Source of the DNA: Hyalella azteca
Lineage: Eukaryota > Arthropoda > Malacostraca > Amphipoda > Hyalellidae
Assembly: GCF_000764305.2 (NCBI RefSeq)
Contig: NW_025942170.1
Span: forward strand, 25,963-89,962
Direction of reading: 5' to 3'
Length of the DNA: 64,000 nt
In this document: positions 17,701-24,477 of the stretch, piece by piece
Layout of the letters: each line of letters begins with the position of its first letter
Numbering within the stretch: the stretch's first letter is position 1
Translations under genes and position numbers: made by a program
Notes under the pieces: generated by a model
What the model saw: only the letters and a program-made list of their open reading frames with translations
Databases searched by the model: none
What the model was told of the DNA's origin: nothing

Positions 17701-19400
17701 ATATTTTCTACATCTGTAATAATAATTGGATAATGAATAAATGGTAATTAAATGAACAACCAAAACAAATTTATGTCTTTCATATTCCTTAGTTCCCTAA
17801 TCTAGGGTGTGCTGCTCCCCAAATCTAGGGTGTGCTGCTCCCCAAATCTAGGAAGTGCTGCTCCCCAAATCTAGGGAGTGCTGCTCCCCAAATCTAGGGA
17901 GTGCTGCACCCCAAATCTAGGGAGTGCTGCACCTCAAATCTAGAGAGTGCTGCTCCCCAAATCTAGGGAGTGCTGCTCCCCAAATCTAGGGAGTGCTGCA
18001 CTCCAAATCTAGGGAGTGCTGCACCCCAAATCTAGGGAGTGCTGCTCCCCAAATCTAGGGAGTGCTGCTCCCCAAATCTAGGGAGTGCTGCACCCCAAAT
18101 CTAAAGAGTGCTGCTCCCCAAATCTAGGGAGTGCTGCACCCCAAATCTAGGGAGTGCCATCCACTAAATCTAGAGAGTGCTGCCTAAATTTATGGAGTGC
18201 TGGTAGTGGCAGGGGTGGTAACTAGTGTCAGCACCCACCTGCTGGTAGAGGCAGGTAACTAGTGTCAGCACCCACTTGCTGGTAGTGGCAGGTAACTAGT
18301 GTCAGCACCCACCTGCTGGTAGTGGCAGGTAACTAGTGTCAGGACCCACTTGCTGGTAGTGGCAGAGCAGTGGCCATGGTGTTGAGGTGTCGGGTGAGGT
18401 AGTGTAGGGAGGGAGGCTGGTAGTGCAGCAGGTACTGAGATAACCCGCACACCACAACCAGGTTGTTGGTCGTGGTTGGCCACACACGGTTGCGCACGCT
18501 GTTTCTGTGAACACATAACATGGTTGTGTCATCAACATCTTCTAGTTTCTTAAATTAAATACTCCCAAAAAATAAATACTCTTAATAAATACTCTTAAAA
18601 AATAAATAAGTTTAATAAATAAATACTCTTAAAAAATAAATACTCTTAAAAAATAAATAAGTTTAATAATTAAATACTCTTAAAAAATAAATACTCTTGC
18701 TAAACCAATAGTCTTAATAAATAAATATTCAAAACAAATAAATACTTTTAATGAACAAACACTCTCAAAAATATATACTCTTAAAAAATAAATATTCATA
18801 AAAAATGAACAATAAATATTCTTAAAAATAAATACTCTCAAAATCTCATCGAGCAACCACAAAAATTGACCAAAGTTGAAGAATGTATGAACAAATGAAT
18901 GAGTAGCCAGAACAAAATATAATTGAATATTCACACACAAGTACTGTAAGTCATTCACCTGAATCAAAAATATCCTCTGATGAAGGCAACTCTATAAGAC
19001 CTAAGTTGAAGAACTTATATTATCAGTCTGCTTATATTGCAAGTTCACAAGGAATTTATAAGCAAAAAAAACTACAAGAAAATTCATCATACGGTATCAA
19101 TATTGAAAATGTGAAAAATTATGTTTTCAGTATCGATATGGTGAATTTTCTTGGCGTTTTCTTTGCTTTTAAATTCCTTGTAAGTTGAAGAATGGTATGA
19201 AAGAATGAAAAAGTAGGTAGCCAGAACAAACAATATTTAACTCAAATATTCACACATGAGTAAGTTATTCACCTGAAGCGGAAATATCCTCTGATGAAAG
19301 CAACTCTATAAGATGAGAGCAACTCCTCCCATGACAAGGTTGATCCGTCGTCTTCTTTTGGCACTCGAGGCCGGGCGACGGCTATACGAGCGTCAGTCAT
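5642..19400 (-). CDS. CPT1: Carnitine O-palmitoyltransferase 1 gene (13 recognisable coding exons, incomplete)
   Basis: CPT1 of the mitochondrial outer membrane transfers long-chain acyl groups from CoA to carnitine, the committed step of fatty-acid import for beta-oxidation. Read on the minus strand, the exons give the N-terminal regulatory stretch, a second membrane segment ([20 protein letters not shown]), the RSLPRMPVP block, the NSNYY block, the catalytic [11 protein letters not shown] (His and Asp of HxxxD present), [34 protein letters not shown] and [10 protein letters not shown]. The exons sum to about 598 codons; the family is about 770-800. Missing are the exon between the RSLPRMPVP and NSNYY blocks, the exon after FSTVR, and the C-terminal GGGFGP...SSK part. 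Most introns carry minisatellites, and seven exon ends are themselves repeat units. CPT2, COT and CrAT lack the N-terminal membrane part, so CPT1 is preferred. Identity is firm; the complete gene model is not. Confidence 0.93.
5701..5840 (-). repeat. Donor-spanning duplication at a CPT1 exon end
   Basis: TTCAGGAAGATG|GTGAGTCACCAT occurs at the exon end and again 110 bp into the intron (donor at 5716). Between them are three units of about 21 bp based on CATACTCTGTGGTGTGCTCAC. Related units continue to 5545. Confidence 0.85.
5827..5949 (-). CDS. CPT1: CPT1 coding exon (PWTLSTSQ block)
   Basis: The acceptor is ATGTTACAG. The product is [20 protein letters not shown] then [21 protein letters not shown], matching CPT1 '[20 protein letters not shown]'. 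The donor is ATG|GTGAGTCACC, phase 0. The expected next segment (GGGFGPVADDGYGVSY...) is not visible downstream in the window. Confidence 0.92.
5950..6250. repeat. AT-rich intronic tandem repeat (TAATATACTAACTAAC type)
   Basis: About 14 imperfect units of roughly 20-25 bp built from CATATAATATACTAACTAAC lie in the CPT1 intron next to the exon at 5827-5949. Confidence 0.8.
6852..7020 (-). repeat. Dispersed element with ACGG-repeat core, copy 1
   Basis: It runs from TCAAAAAAAATATAACTCAG through CAGTACTCACTGCAGTGAGT, an ACGGACAG core, and ends in AATAGTGCATTTTTTCCATA then AATGAGAAAA. An inverted homologue lies at 43245-43398 in the other gene. It looks like a SINE or MITE family; I cannot classify it. 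Confidence 0.75.
7035..7289 (-). repeat. Donor-spanning array at a CPT1 exon end (about 30 bp x 9)
   Basis: Units hold CCTCGGATAC (the exon end, Leu-Gly-Tyr) then GTGAGGCC in place of the GTAAGACT beside the exon, then CACGCTCTCTGT. Most copies keep GGATAC|GTGAGG or GGGTAC|GTGAGG. The intron-side copies have the stronger GTGAG donor. Confidence 0.85.
7280..7436 (-). CDS. CPT1: CPT1 coding exon ([13 protein letters not shown])
   Basis: The acceptor is TGCTTATAG. The product is [20 protein letters not shown] followed by [20 protein letters not shown] and [12 protein letters not shown], matching CPT1 'HQxMYRxAMTGxGIDRHLFxLYVVSKYL'. The donor is GGATAC|GTAAGACT, phase 0. Both ends are duplicated: the donor side as a roughly 30-bp array and the acceptor side 168 bp away. 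Confidence 0.93.
7570..7735 (-). repeat. Duplicated CPT1 acceptor and exon start
   Basis: Bases 7589-7637 repeat 7421-7469: the intron end (ATTAAATGGTCACTGCTTATAG) and first exon bases (GGCGATGAGCGAGGAC) on the minus strand. The period is 168 bp. A more decayed third copy lies near 7690-7735. AT-rich simple sequence separates them. Confidence 0.75.
7740..7880. other. AT-rich intron sequence
   Basis: Unique AT-rich sequence between the acceptor duplication and the 20-bp donor array. Confidence 0.5.
7881..8070 (-). repeat. Donor-spanning array at a CPT1 exon end (20 bp x 9)
   Basis: Units read TTCGTCAG|GTGGGTCACGCC or TTCGTCAG|GTGAGTCATGCC on the minus strand. Every copy keeps an intact AG|GT with GTGAGT or GTGGGT, and the preceding CGTCAG could also serve as an acceptor. 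Nine copies precede the true exon end. Confidence 0.92.
8059..8294 (-). CDS. CPT1: CPT1 coding exon (SPDAFVQ and GRTETVR blocks)
   Basis: The acceptor is TACCCCGCAG. The product includes [20 protein letters not shown], then [15 protein letters not shown] and [20 protein letters not shown]. These are the CoA- and carnitine-site blocks of the family. It ends ESSAFVR at TTCGTCAG|GTGGGTCA, phase 2. The last ten exon bases plus donor form a 20-bp array. Confidence 0.94.
8335..8570. repeat. Intronic minisatellite, about 33-bp unit x 7
   Basis: Units follow GGTAACCTGACGTGAAGGGT then AACCAGGAGAGCGA. It lies just upstream of the acceptor of the SPDAFVQ exon on the minus strand. Read on that strand each unit has CGTCAG|GTTACC, a weak splice-like motif. 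Confidence 0.85.
8700..8775. repeat. Short intronic repeat next to a CPT1 donor
   Basis: Four units of about 18-22 bp based on TGGACGCTAATGGGCATAA lie just downstream of the donor at 8785 on the minus strand. The unit does not include exon bases. Confidence 0.8.
8786..8939 (-). CDS. CPT1: CPT1 coding exon (IIWDM block)
   Basis: The acceptor is CTGGTCAG. The product begins [20 protein letters not shown] and ends [24 protein letters not shown], matching CPT1 '...RLQWDIPxECQExIExSLxxAxxLADD'. The donor is CAG|GTGCCCTC. Reading through would add VPSDIHQ, so the donor is slightly uncertain. Phase 0 at the donor joins the next exon. Confidence 0.85.
9051..10414 (-). repeat. Donor-spanning array at the CPT1 catalytic exon (20 bp x about 67)
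   Basis: On the minus strand each unit reads CATGACTAATGAGTGAGTGC with variants. It is the last 11 exon bases (ATGACTAATGA) plus the GTGAGTGCC donor. The copy at the exon keeps GTGAGT. Many distant copies have GCGAGT, so the invariant GT has decayed to GC. The unit is not a multiple of three. The array fills essentially the whole intron. Confidence 0.92.
10405..10524 (-). CDS. CPT1: CPT1 catalytic exon ([10 protein letters not shown])
   Basis: The acceptor is ATGCGCAG. The product is [20 protein letters not shown] and then [19 protein letters not shown]. It holds the choline/carnitine acyltransferase active-site His and Asp (HxxxD). The final codon is split GA|G with the next exon. The donor GTGAGTGCC and the preceding ATGACTAATGA form the unit of a very long array downstream. 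Confidence 0.93.
10600..10690. repeat. Intronic minisatellite, about 21-bp unit x 4
   Basis: GGAATAACAGTGATAACAGCA repeats in the intron before the catalytic exon. Confidence 0.85.
10851..10930 (-). CDS. CPT1: CPT1 coding exon (HADGRTLW)
   Basis: The acceptor is CTGGGCAG. The product is [20 protein letters not shown] followed by ADGRTL(W). The Trp codon is split TG|G with the next exon, giving W-FDKS as in CPT1 'CYDRWFDKSF'. The donor is GTAGGAGG. No exon-end duplication is present. Confidence 0.88.
11265..11405. repeat. Intronic minisatellite, 22-bp unit x 6
   Basis: ACCATTGTATAGCCACGATA plus AT repeats with few changes. Confidence 0.9.
11600..11919. repeat. Intronic 12-bp minisatellite beside a CPT1 donor
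   Basis: About 26 units of GTGAAGGGCCCA, GTGAAGGGCGCA or GTGAAGGGCCAA. It begins about 10 bp from the donor at 11919 on the minus strand; the exon end CTTCATGGTGCG is only loosely like the unit. Confidence 0.9.
11920..12059 (-). CDS. CPT1: CPT1 coding exon (AAF block)
   Basis: The product is [20 protein letters not shown] and then [24 protein letters not shown]. It matches CPT1 '...ALTAGxRxxWAxxRxxFFSxGxNKxxLxxIExAAFFV'. The acceptor is GAGCAG before GCAGCG, or four bases later. The donor is ATG|GTGCGACG, phase 0. A 12-bp minisatellite begins within about 10 bp of the donor. Confidence 0.85.
12327..12659. other. Assembly gap (N run)
   Basis: A 333-bp run of N. It lies in the CPT1 intron where one CPT1 exon is missing. 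Any ORF through it is meaningless. Confidence 0.99.
12660..13044. repeat. 54-bp tandem array x 7 ending at an adapter junction
   Basis: Near-identical units of GTAGCACAATACTGCTCGTT plus ATTGACAATGTAGTACACTA and ATGTACTGCACGAA. The array starts at the gap edge and ends at the Nextera junction, so its genomic place is uncertain. Confidence 0.9.
13045..13082. other. Nextera mate-pair junction adapter (artefact)
   Basis: The 19-bp Tn5 mosaic-end sequence CTGTCTCTTATACACATCT is followed directly by its reverse complement. This is the circularisation junction of Nextera mate-pair libraries, not genomic DNA. Confidence 0.98.
13085..13216 (+). CDS. Lipoxygenase exon fragment in a chimeric insert
   Basis: The plus strand reads [20 protein letters not shown] then [20 protein letters not shown] and DGRI. 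It matches the animal lipoxygenase segment 'VTNExVAxFLEGxTLEEAxxxxRIYIxDYxILExLPC'. A donor-like ATT|GTCAGTAA follows at 13217. Lipoxygenases dioxygenate polyunsaturated fatty acids; the catalytic iron ligands lie outside this piece. It sits between two adapter junctions inside an intron of CPT1 and on the opposite strand, so it almost certainly belongs elsewhere in the genome. Which lipoxygenase type it is cannot be told. Confidence 0.8.
13217..13954. other. Rest of the chimeric insert (intron-like)
   Basis: AT-rich sequence follows the lipoxygenase exon. GTAACATGAGG repeats lie at 13285-13325 and three 42-bp units (TGTTAAGATCATGTCTGTTT core) at 13828-13954. It ends at the second adapter junction. 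Confidence 0.7.
13955..13992. other. Nextera mate-pair junction adapter (artefact)
   Basis: The same 38-bp palindromic mosaic-end junction as at 13045. Its translation is the familiar contaminant peptide [12 protein letters not shown]. Confidence 0.98.
13993..14214. repeat. 33-bp tandem array x 7 between adapter and single N
   Basis: Identical units of CTAGAAACTAGTGTTGTGCA plus TGCTGCTAGTGTA. It is bounded by the adapter on the left and the N at 14215 on the right, so it is not securely part of CPT1. Confidence 0.9.
14216..14383 (-). repeat. Donor-spanning array at a CPT1 exon end (42 bp x 4)
   Basis: Units of 42 bp contain the coding bases for [10 protein letters not shown], the CAG|GTGCGTCATG donor, and no other intron sequence. 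The unit is a multiple of three, so using a later donor would keep the frame. One copy has a substitution in the last codons. The array stops at a single N at 14215, so the true length is unknown. Confidence 0.88.
14366..14505 (-). CDS. CPT1: CPT1 coding exon (RRLIDRE block)
   Basis: The acceptor is TTATGGCAG. The product begins [20 protein letters not shown] and ends [17 protein letters not shown], matching CPT1 'AARAGNVVHAxLLYRRLLDREE...ERMFNTTRIPG'. The donor is TCAG|GTGCGTCA and the final phase is 2. The exon end and donor are the unit of a 42-bp array. The next exon (PGEETDxLxH...) is missing; the gap and chimeric inserts lie there. Confidence 0.9.
14510..14880. other. AT-rich CPT1 intron
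   Basis: ATT/TTA-rich intron between two adjacent in-phase exons. A short repeat links 14490-14515 and 14636-14660 (AGATTATGTTAGCGGC-like), a weak copy of the acceptor side. Confidence 0.6.
14881..14977 (-). CDS. CPT1: CPT1 coding exon after a missing exon (NSNYY block)
   Basis: The acceptor is TTTGACAG. The product is [19 protein letters not shown] followed by [13 protein letters not shown], matching CPT1 '[25 protein letters not shown]'. It ends in phase 0 at CAG|GTCCTAAC and joins the next exon in frame. Its own start phase needs two bases from the missing upstream exon. Confidence 0.9.
14985..15240. repeat. Diverged intronic repeat (GTCAATACATACATTAAATA type)
   Basis: About nine imperfect units of 28-30 bp containing AATACATGCATTAAATAGGT. 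Confidence 0.75.
15500..15656. repeat. Intronic repeat, about 68-bp unit x 2-3
   Basis: TTACGTGTGTTCTACTGTAG plus GTAAAGCAGTGT repeats. Each unit has CTGTAG|GTAAAG, an AG|GT context on the plus strand. Confidence 0.8.
15656..15792. repeat. Intronic 16-bp minisatellite x 8
   Basis: GGTCATGGGCAGGGTG and GAGTCATGGGCAGGGA variants alternate. The apparent ORFs are repeat artefacts. Confidence 0.9.
15880..16015. other. GC-rich unassigned island in a CPT1 intron
   Basis: An abrupt GC-rich patch of about 130 bp lies in AT-rich intron at the place where a CPT1 exon is missing. None of its frames matches the expected CPT1 segment. Confidence 0.5.
16107..16247 (-). CDS. CPT1: CPT1 coding exon 4
   Basis: The acceptor is ACATCGCAG. 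It encodes [20 protein letters not shown] and then [20 protein letters not shown], the conserved CPT1 block after the second membrane segment. The donor is ATGG|GTGAGTGG. The following CPT1 segment (normally 'YLxSVRPLL...KSWWxTNYVSDWWEEY', about 55 codons) was not found between here and 14977. Confidence 0.9.
16250..16680. repeat. Intronic TATATCATTGTTATCACTTG-type repeat
   Basis: About a dozen irregular AT-rich units of 30-40 bp. Confidence 0.75.
16707..16829 (-). CDS. CPT1: CPT1 coding exon 3 (membrane segment)
   Basis: The acceptor is CTCCCCGCAG. The product is [25 protein letters not shown] followed by [15 protein letters not shown], a hydrophobic segment ending in the CPT1 'LLSYHGWM' motif. 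The donor is GTGAGTGTA and the final phase is 1. No duplication of the exon end is seen here. Confidence 0.88.
16845..17035. repeat. Minisatellite just upstream of a CPT1 acceptor, about 32-bp unit x 5-6
   Basis: GAACCACATGTGAGTGAACC plus GTGTTGCACGGT repeats. On the minus strand it ends at the CTCCCCGCAG acceptor of exon 3. Its GTGGTTCACCGTG resembles the exon start GGTTCACCCACGTG, so it may derive from a 3' splice-site duplication. Confidence 0.8.
17060..17116. repeat. Small hairpin (GGAAGCATCAAATA)
   Basis: GGAAGCATCAAATAACACTG is followed by TATTTGATGCTTCC and then a third direct copy. It could fold as a short stem. Confidence 0.7.
17275..17410. repeat. Intronic repeat, about 35-bp unit x 4
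   Basis: TATTTTCAACCCACGGTGCA plus AGCATGGTGGTCAAATG with deletions. Confidence 0.8.
17800..18198. repeat. Intronic 24-bp minisatellite x 16
   Basis: CCCCAAATCTAGGGAGTGCT plus GCTC or GCAC. It abuts the exon 2 donor array on its intron side. Confidence 0.92.
18199..18366 (-). repeat. Donor-spanning array at CPT1 exon 2 (about 37-39 bp x 4)
   Basis: Each unit, read on the minus strand, holds CTGCCACTACCAGCA(A/G), a GTGGGT donor and then GCTGACACTAGTTAC. The unit nearest the exon body is the real exon end. The others sit in the intron and keep both the coding bases and the donor. Two copies have the stronger CAG|GTGGGT context. Confidence 0.85.
18350..18504 (-). CDS. CPT1: CPT1 coding exon 2
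   Basis: The acceptor is TTCACAG; phase 2 from exon 1 completes an Arg codon. The product reads [20 protein letters not shown], the CPT1 'NGVWPATPTSW' block leading into the first membrane segment. The end is CCAGCAA followed by GTGGGTCC, and it leaves one base that joins exon 3 in frame. The exon end plus donor is repeated four times downstream. Confidence 0.85.
18540..18850. repeat. Intronic TAAATACTCTTAAAAAA-type repeat
   Basis: An A-rich low-complexity repeat of 13-19 bp units. Confidence 0.8.
18957..19000 (-). repeat. Diverged copy of CPT1 exon 1 end and its donor
   Basis: This stretch repeats the last 30 or so bases of coding exon 1, the CAGGTGAAT donor and the flanking intron. The flanks match too: a GTAGCCAGAACAAA block and a TATTCACACA block lie beside both copies. 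It is therefore a tandem duplication with a unit of about 310 bp. It carries a donor but no evident acceptor. Confidence 0.7.
19273..19400 (-). CDS. CPT1: CPT1 coding exon 1 (start codon)
   Basis: The start is the ATG read from 19400, giving [18 protein letters not shown] and then a segment ending [12 protein letters not shown]. This matches the usual CPT1 N-terminus (MAEARxAV..., then FIRFKNGVWP). It ends in CAG followed by GTGAATAA and leaves phase 2. It joins without a break to the next exon ([10 protein letters not shown]). The exon end and donor are repeated in diverged form about 316 bp downstream, at 18957-19000. Confidence 0.85.
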
Positions 19401-22400
19401 TGTAATGTGGCTGGCCCAGCTAATCTAGGCGACTATGATTTAAAATACTTTGTATCTACACAATTATTATGTATTGTTTTATTGAGTAAATTATCTGTAG
19501 ACACATAAGAGAGAAAATTCAAGTAAAATAAAAAATTAATGCATTTGCCATTTCATCATGAGAGTATTGGTCAAAGTCAAAGGCTATATAAAGAAACTAT
19601 CATCACTACACAGTCAACAGACATTCAAGTTCACTTGAAATTTACACATAGCATACATTTATAAGTCAATTCCAATTAAACTGATATTTTTTTATACACT
19701 CACTAGGGAAAATTTGCCCAGAAAACAACATATTTATTGATGAATCAGTATACTACTTACTAGAGCTTAACACGTTGACTATGTATTGGTACATATGCGT
19801 ACCACGAAATGTATTTCTCCAGGATGAAGTGGTGCATAATTCAGGTTGCCTATAATTGGCCAAATCTGAGAACAAAAAAGGCCAAAAAAGGCCTATAACC
19901 CAATATATACTAGTTTATTTGTAGGTTCTGCTATAAAAATTCCATTTATTTTCTTTTTCCAGTACTTGAAATTCAATTAGGAAGTACCTCTATCATAAAT
20001 TTTAGCCGGCCAATGCAATTGAGAAAAACTAAATCACGGAACTTGTCCGGAAAAATAACCGTCTGGCAACCCTGTTTAAAAACAGTACAAAAAATGAAAT
20101 AATAGTACAAGATGAAGCAATCGTAGTCAACGTGTTAAAGAAAGTTTACCTATATTTTCAATAATGATGTTGTGCATGTGTTGTTGCCGTTATGGTGCCC
20201 CCTGTCAAGTTATTATTCATATTAATTATTTATTATTTGCAAAAGACAAGCATTGCATAAAAACAAACTGCCTTTTTTCCTGCAACATAATTAATCCTAT
20301 TATTCCTATAACTATCCTTGTGTTATAAAATGTTAATGAGACATCTCGTTTCTCCACCAAATTTCTTGGTAGTACAAGTGTTTTCAAAACTTTTTTTGTA
20401 TCAATAATTCAAACAATTCAGTCATATATCAATTCTCTATTAAATCAAGTCAAAAGAGGTCTAACAGCCTGATCTTTTATGCTGTCACTGCAATTGCTAT
20501 TTTCTTTATAGACATAGGTATACCTATAAATAATAATTGAACTATTACATATGCCTTGGCTGAATCATATATGATCATAAACTGAACTGAATCATACACT
20601 GAATCACGATCACATATTCTGTGATCATAGACTGAATAGAATGCCAGTTCTTTTGTCATAGTTTACCACTTACATATTTGTATGGTGCAGGGACTTTTTC
20701 CTGGCAGAAATTACTTTTTATTAATACCACCTTTAACCAACCTCTTCATTTTCCATGTTTGGTTGTGAAAAATGATAGATTTTTAAAACCAGTTAATTTT
20801 TTTTAATTCCAGTTATCAATCAATATCTTATGTATGTTACTGGTCCACATACAAGAATCAAAAAGGAAAGTTAATCAACTTATATGCCACAAGGTATGAT
20901 AAACATTTACCTTCCAAGCCATGATTAGAGCAGTTAAGCTATTTTTTAAAAGCTGTGAGATTTCCAACAGATCACAAATATATACATTCCTTCCATGAGT
21001 TATATATACAACCCATGTGCATATCTAACATAACTAAATAATGGGGCAGAAGCAACTTATAAACAAGACAAAACATCCAGGCGTGCAGACAATTTTACGC
21101 ATTCTCATGACCATTGCCTGATTTCTGACATAAAAAATTCTAACAAAAATTCAGATTTTTACATAAGATTTTTAACAATAACCCCTAAAATAATTATTTT
21201 CACCATCAGTTTTTAAGAAGTTTAGCCCAAAATTTCAAATTGCTATCTATCTGGTGACAAATGGCAAAATTGAGCCACAAAATGGCCAATTTATTGAAAA
21301 TATCACATTGGAGATGCAAAATTTCATTATTAGGTAAGAAAATTAAGTATTTTTTGCCACTATATTTTGCTACAAATTCTGTAACTTTCTACTCAGAGAG
21401 TTGGCCACAGCTTCCAGTTCAAAGCAACAAGGCAAACTATAAAATTGGGCAAAAGATATAAATTAATGAGATGTAAATGCCACTGCTATGGAAGAATTCC
21501 AGGAAGTGGTTGGTCATTTAGCTCCAACAGGACAATCGGGGCACTCCACACTTCAGGAGGACAACCAGGGCACTTTGCACACAGAGCATGTGTGCAAATT
21601 GAGGGCAGTACAAGAGTGCTAATTGTTAAGAAAATGCCAGTGATTTGGGTGCTCCAGTCGTGCGTTGGCTCCAGCCACAGCTGGACCAGTGATGCCGGGA
21701 TCGGGCGCGGGGCAACAACAACAACATTTGGGTACTGCAGTGCTGTAGTGCACTAGTCCGGAGCTTCCCGCTCCTTTTGCATGGCATTTGCTCCTATTTT
21801 GGCAACAGCGCTCCTGAATTGCTCAAGTGCATGGTCACTTAGAGGGCATTTAGAATGCCACCAGTTCATATGGCCAGGCCCAGGCAAGGAATATATCTAC
21901 TTGGGGAACCGCAACTGGATTTTTTGAGATGTGGTTTTAAGGACTTGCCAGGCACCAGCCATGATTCCATTTCTTCAAGACCGTGGTTTTATGGACTTGC
22001 CAGCCGTGATTCCATTTTTTCAAGCCGTAAATTCCACATCTTGGCCATGAAAAGCCATTTAAAAGCCGCAAACTTATTTATAAAGTCCTGTAATCCTCTG
22101 CATGTCAGCACGTCCACGTGTTACCCCAAATCTCTAATTTTACCCTAAAAACAGTCAAACAGCAACATTTGTCTTTACCTTCAGTGGCAACTGAACATGT
22201 GTTAATGCAGTCTGACCGCTCTGACCGTGACCGTCTGACTTGACCGCAAGTCCTCAACCATGCAATCTTCAAGGTACCTAAAGTTTTAGGTTGACATTAT
22301 CATTGCCTTCTCAGCTTCAGCAGGATACTTTGGCAGGAGCCTTGAAGTACTGCGGAATGCAGATTTCAGAAGCTGCAAATTTTATTAAACAACATGCTTG

Positions 22401-22424
22401 CAAAGTGCAAACTGCAATAATTTC
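19401..22424. other. Region upstream of CPT1, no gene recognised
   Basis: Likely 5' flank or first intron of CPT1. A decayed MITE-like piece lies at about 19845-20074, ending CCGTCTGGCAACCCTG, the inverse of the terminal repeat found at 39382. GC content rises locally at 21650-21720. Short ORFs have no family resemblance. Confidence 0.5.
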
Positions 22425-22552
22425 GGTATTATTGCAGATTAACTACATCCAAAAAAAAGGGTGTTTTTTTTTTTAATTATATGTTTTTTGGGGTGTAGAT
22501 TACGAATCTGAAATCCATTTTTGGCGGTCGGCATCGGAAAACCGATTTTTTT
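22425..22552. mobile_element. Truncated MITE, same family as 40167-40357
   Basis: It begins with the same GGTATTATTGCAGATTAACT end as the complete copy. The internal part is in the opposite order, and the second terminal repeat is missing. Confidence 0.8.
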
Positions 22553-24477
22553 AGAGCCATAATTTATTTTCTACTTTTTAGTCAACAAGAAAAACGTGGT
22601 TCTTTAAAAAGTTTTTTTAATTATTTTTTTTCAGATTGGTACCAGCCTACCAGGTACCTATATATTACGCTGTACTGACTGTAGGGACTACACTAGGGTC
22701 TAGGCCTCTAGGCTCTAGGGCAAGGGCCTATCTGTAAATTTAAGGCAATACAAATAACATATTTCATTTTTCTGGTTCCTGGTTGTGGCCAATGTCAATG
22801 AGACCATGGGAATGGCAATGGACACTCACACAGACAGTCTGACAGACTGACAGTGACACGGTGACACCTTACGGCTTACAAATTACAATGATCCTAGCCT
22901 ATTCCTATACATTACACACTTTAGATTTGATCATTTTTGACATAAATAAATGAACTTGAATGGCTTGATTGCATAAATTTCATTATTATTTCACATCCAG
23001 TTAGCTCCTCACTCCTCAGAAGTCAGAAAAAGGCTTGGCTTGACCGAAATGGAAACTGTCACTGACTGTAGTCTCACTAGTCTGTACTCGGTAGCAGTGC
23101 GCTGTGCAGGCCGCAGCGTTTGCAACAAACTTGTGTTCAACAGTTTTTCATTTCCCCAGGCTTGAAACAAATACCTCCTACTGCTACTGGCGTGCTATCT
23201 ACGGTACTTTATCTCTATTCTACACCTACTGTACAGTAGGACTGAGTAGGTTATTCTCATGAGTTAGGCCTAACCGCCTAAGGGCCCTACTCGGAGTACT
23301 CGCACTCCAGTCTCCGTTCCAGACTTCCAGTGAATGAGGCCCTAGGAGTAGGAGCCCCATTCACTCTCCATTTTCGAAGTTTACACTACACGACCGTCTA
23401 AATGTAATGACAAGGGGAAGTGAATACAGTTATGTCCACTAAAAGCAACGAAGTTAAGAAAACAATTAAAATAAAAGTATAATATAAACTTGAAGTCAGA
23501 CGACATCTATCAGTGTCACCAAATCTCCGCAATTTAGAGGCTACGTAACCAGTCAGTGTGCTGCTGCTGGGTCTGGGAAACAAGATGCAAGAGCTATTAG
23601 CTTATCAACCATCTTCGACAGCCACTAATGGCAGACTAATTTGCGACTTGCGTTAGCAACTTACCAATAGCATAACAGAAATATTGGTTCAAGATTAGCA
23701 ACTTTCCAGTAGCATAACAGAAATATTAGTTATAGGGATTTTATAATAAAAATTATTCGTATTATAATTTTTACACGTATTTAATCGCTCGCAGTTAAAT
23801 TAAACTATATCAGTAGAAATACTAACCCGCCTCTCATTCTTAAAAATGTAGTGGTTATACCCAGGCAATGTTATCAGATAAAGTGCCTTGGCAGTTTTTG
23901 TTTACGATGAAAATCGCTGTTTTAAATACTAAGTTAAGATTTTGTCATCTCAGTATCTATGAATAGGCCTATATGTCTTTATATACCGTTTAAAGTAGTC
24001 GAATAAAAATAATTTAATCGAGTGAGTAACTAGGATGTCAACAAAAAACTGCGGGTGTGACATTGCGTAAATTTTTACAAATAATATCTAAATACAAATT
24101 AATAAATAAATTCAATGCGATTGTAAAATTGTAATCGTAAAATTGATGTACAGTCAGTCGTCAAAGAGCCATTAAATGTTTAATGATTGTTTTACAACTT
24201 ACGATGCAAAATATTAACAATACATCGTAAACAAGTCATTACAATCATTGCTTTTAATCAATAATAAAAAATTCAAAATCTTGAAAACGTCCAGAAACAC
24301 AAAGTTGAATGAATTACCATTTTATCATTCATTTTTACGGACAATAACATTTTCATACACATCAAGTACTAAATATATATTGCATCAACACGATAACTAC
24401 TACTTTATCTCTAGATAAAGACGACACGCAGCACTTTTCATCATGAACTTTGGGCTAGAATATCATCGGTAGCTCAC
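22553..24477. other. No gene recognised; possible promoter area
   Basis: A less AT-rich part (about 22790-23400) might be a promoter or noncoding first exon for CPT1, but no coding exon or core promoter motif can be supported. A two-copy repeat of about 60 bp (TTAGCAACTT...CAGTAGCATAACAGAAATAT) lies at 23650-23735. Confidence 0.4.
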
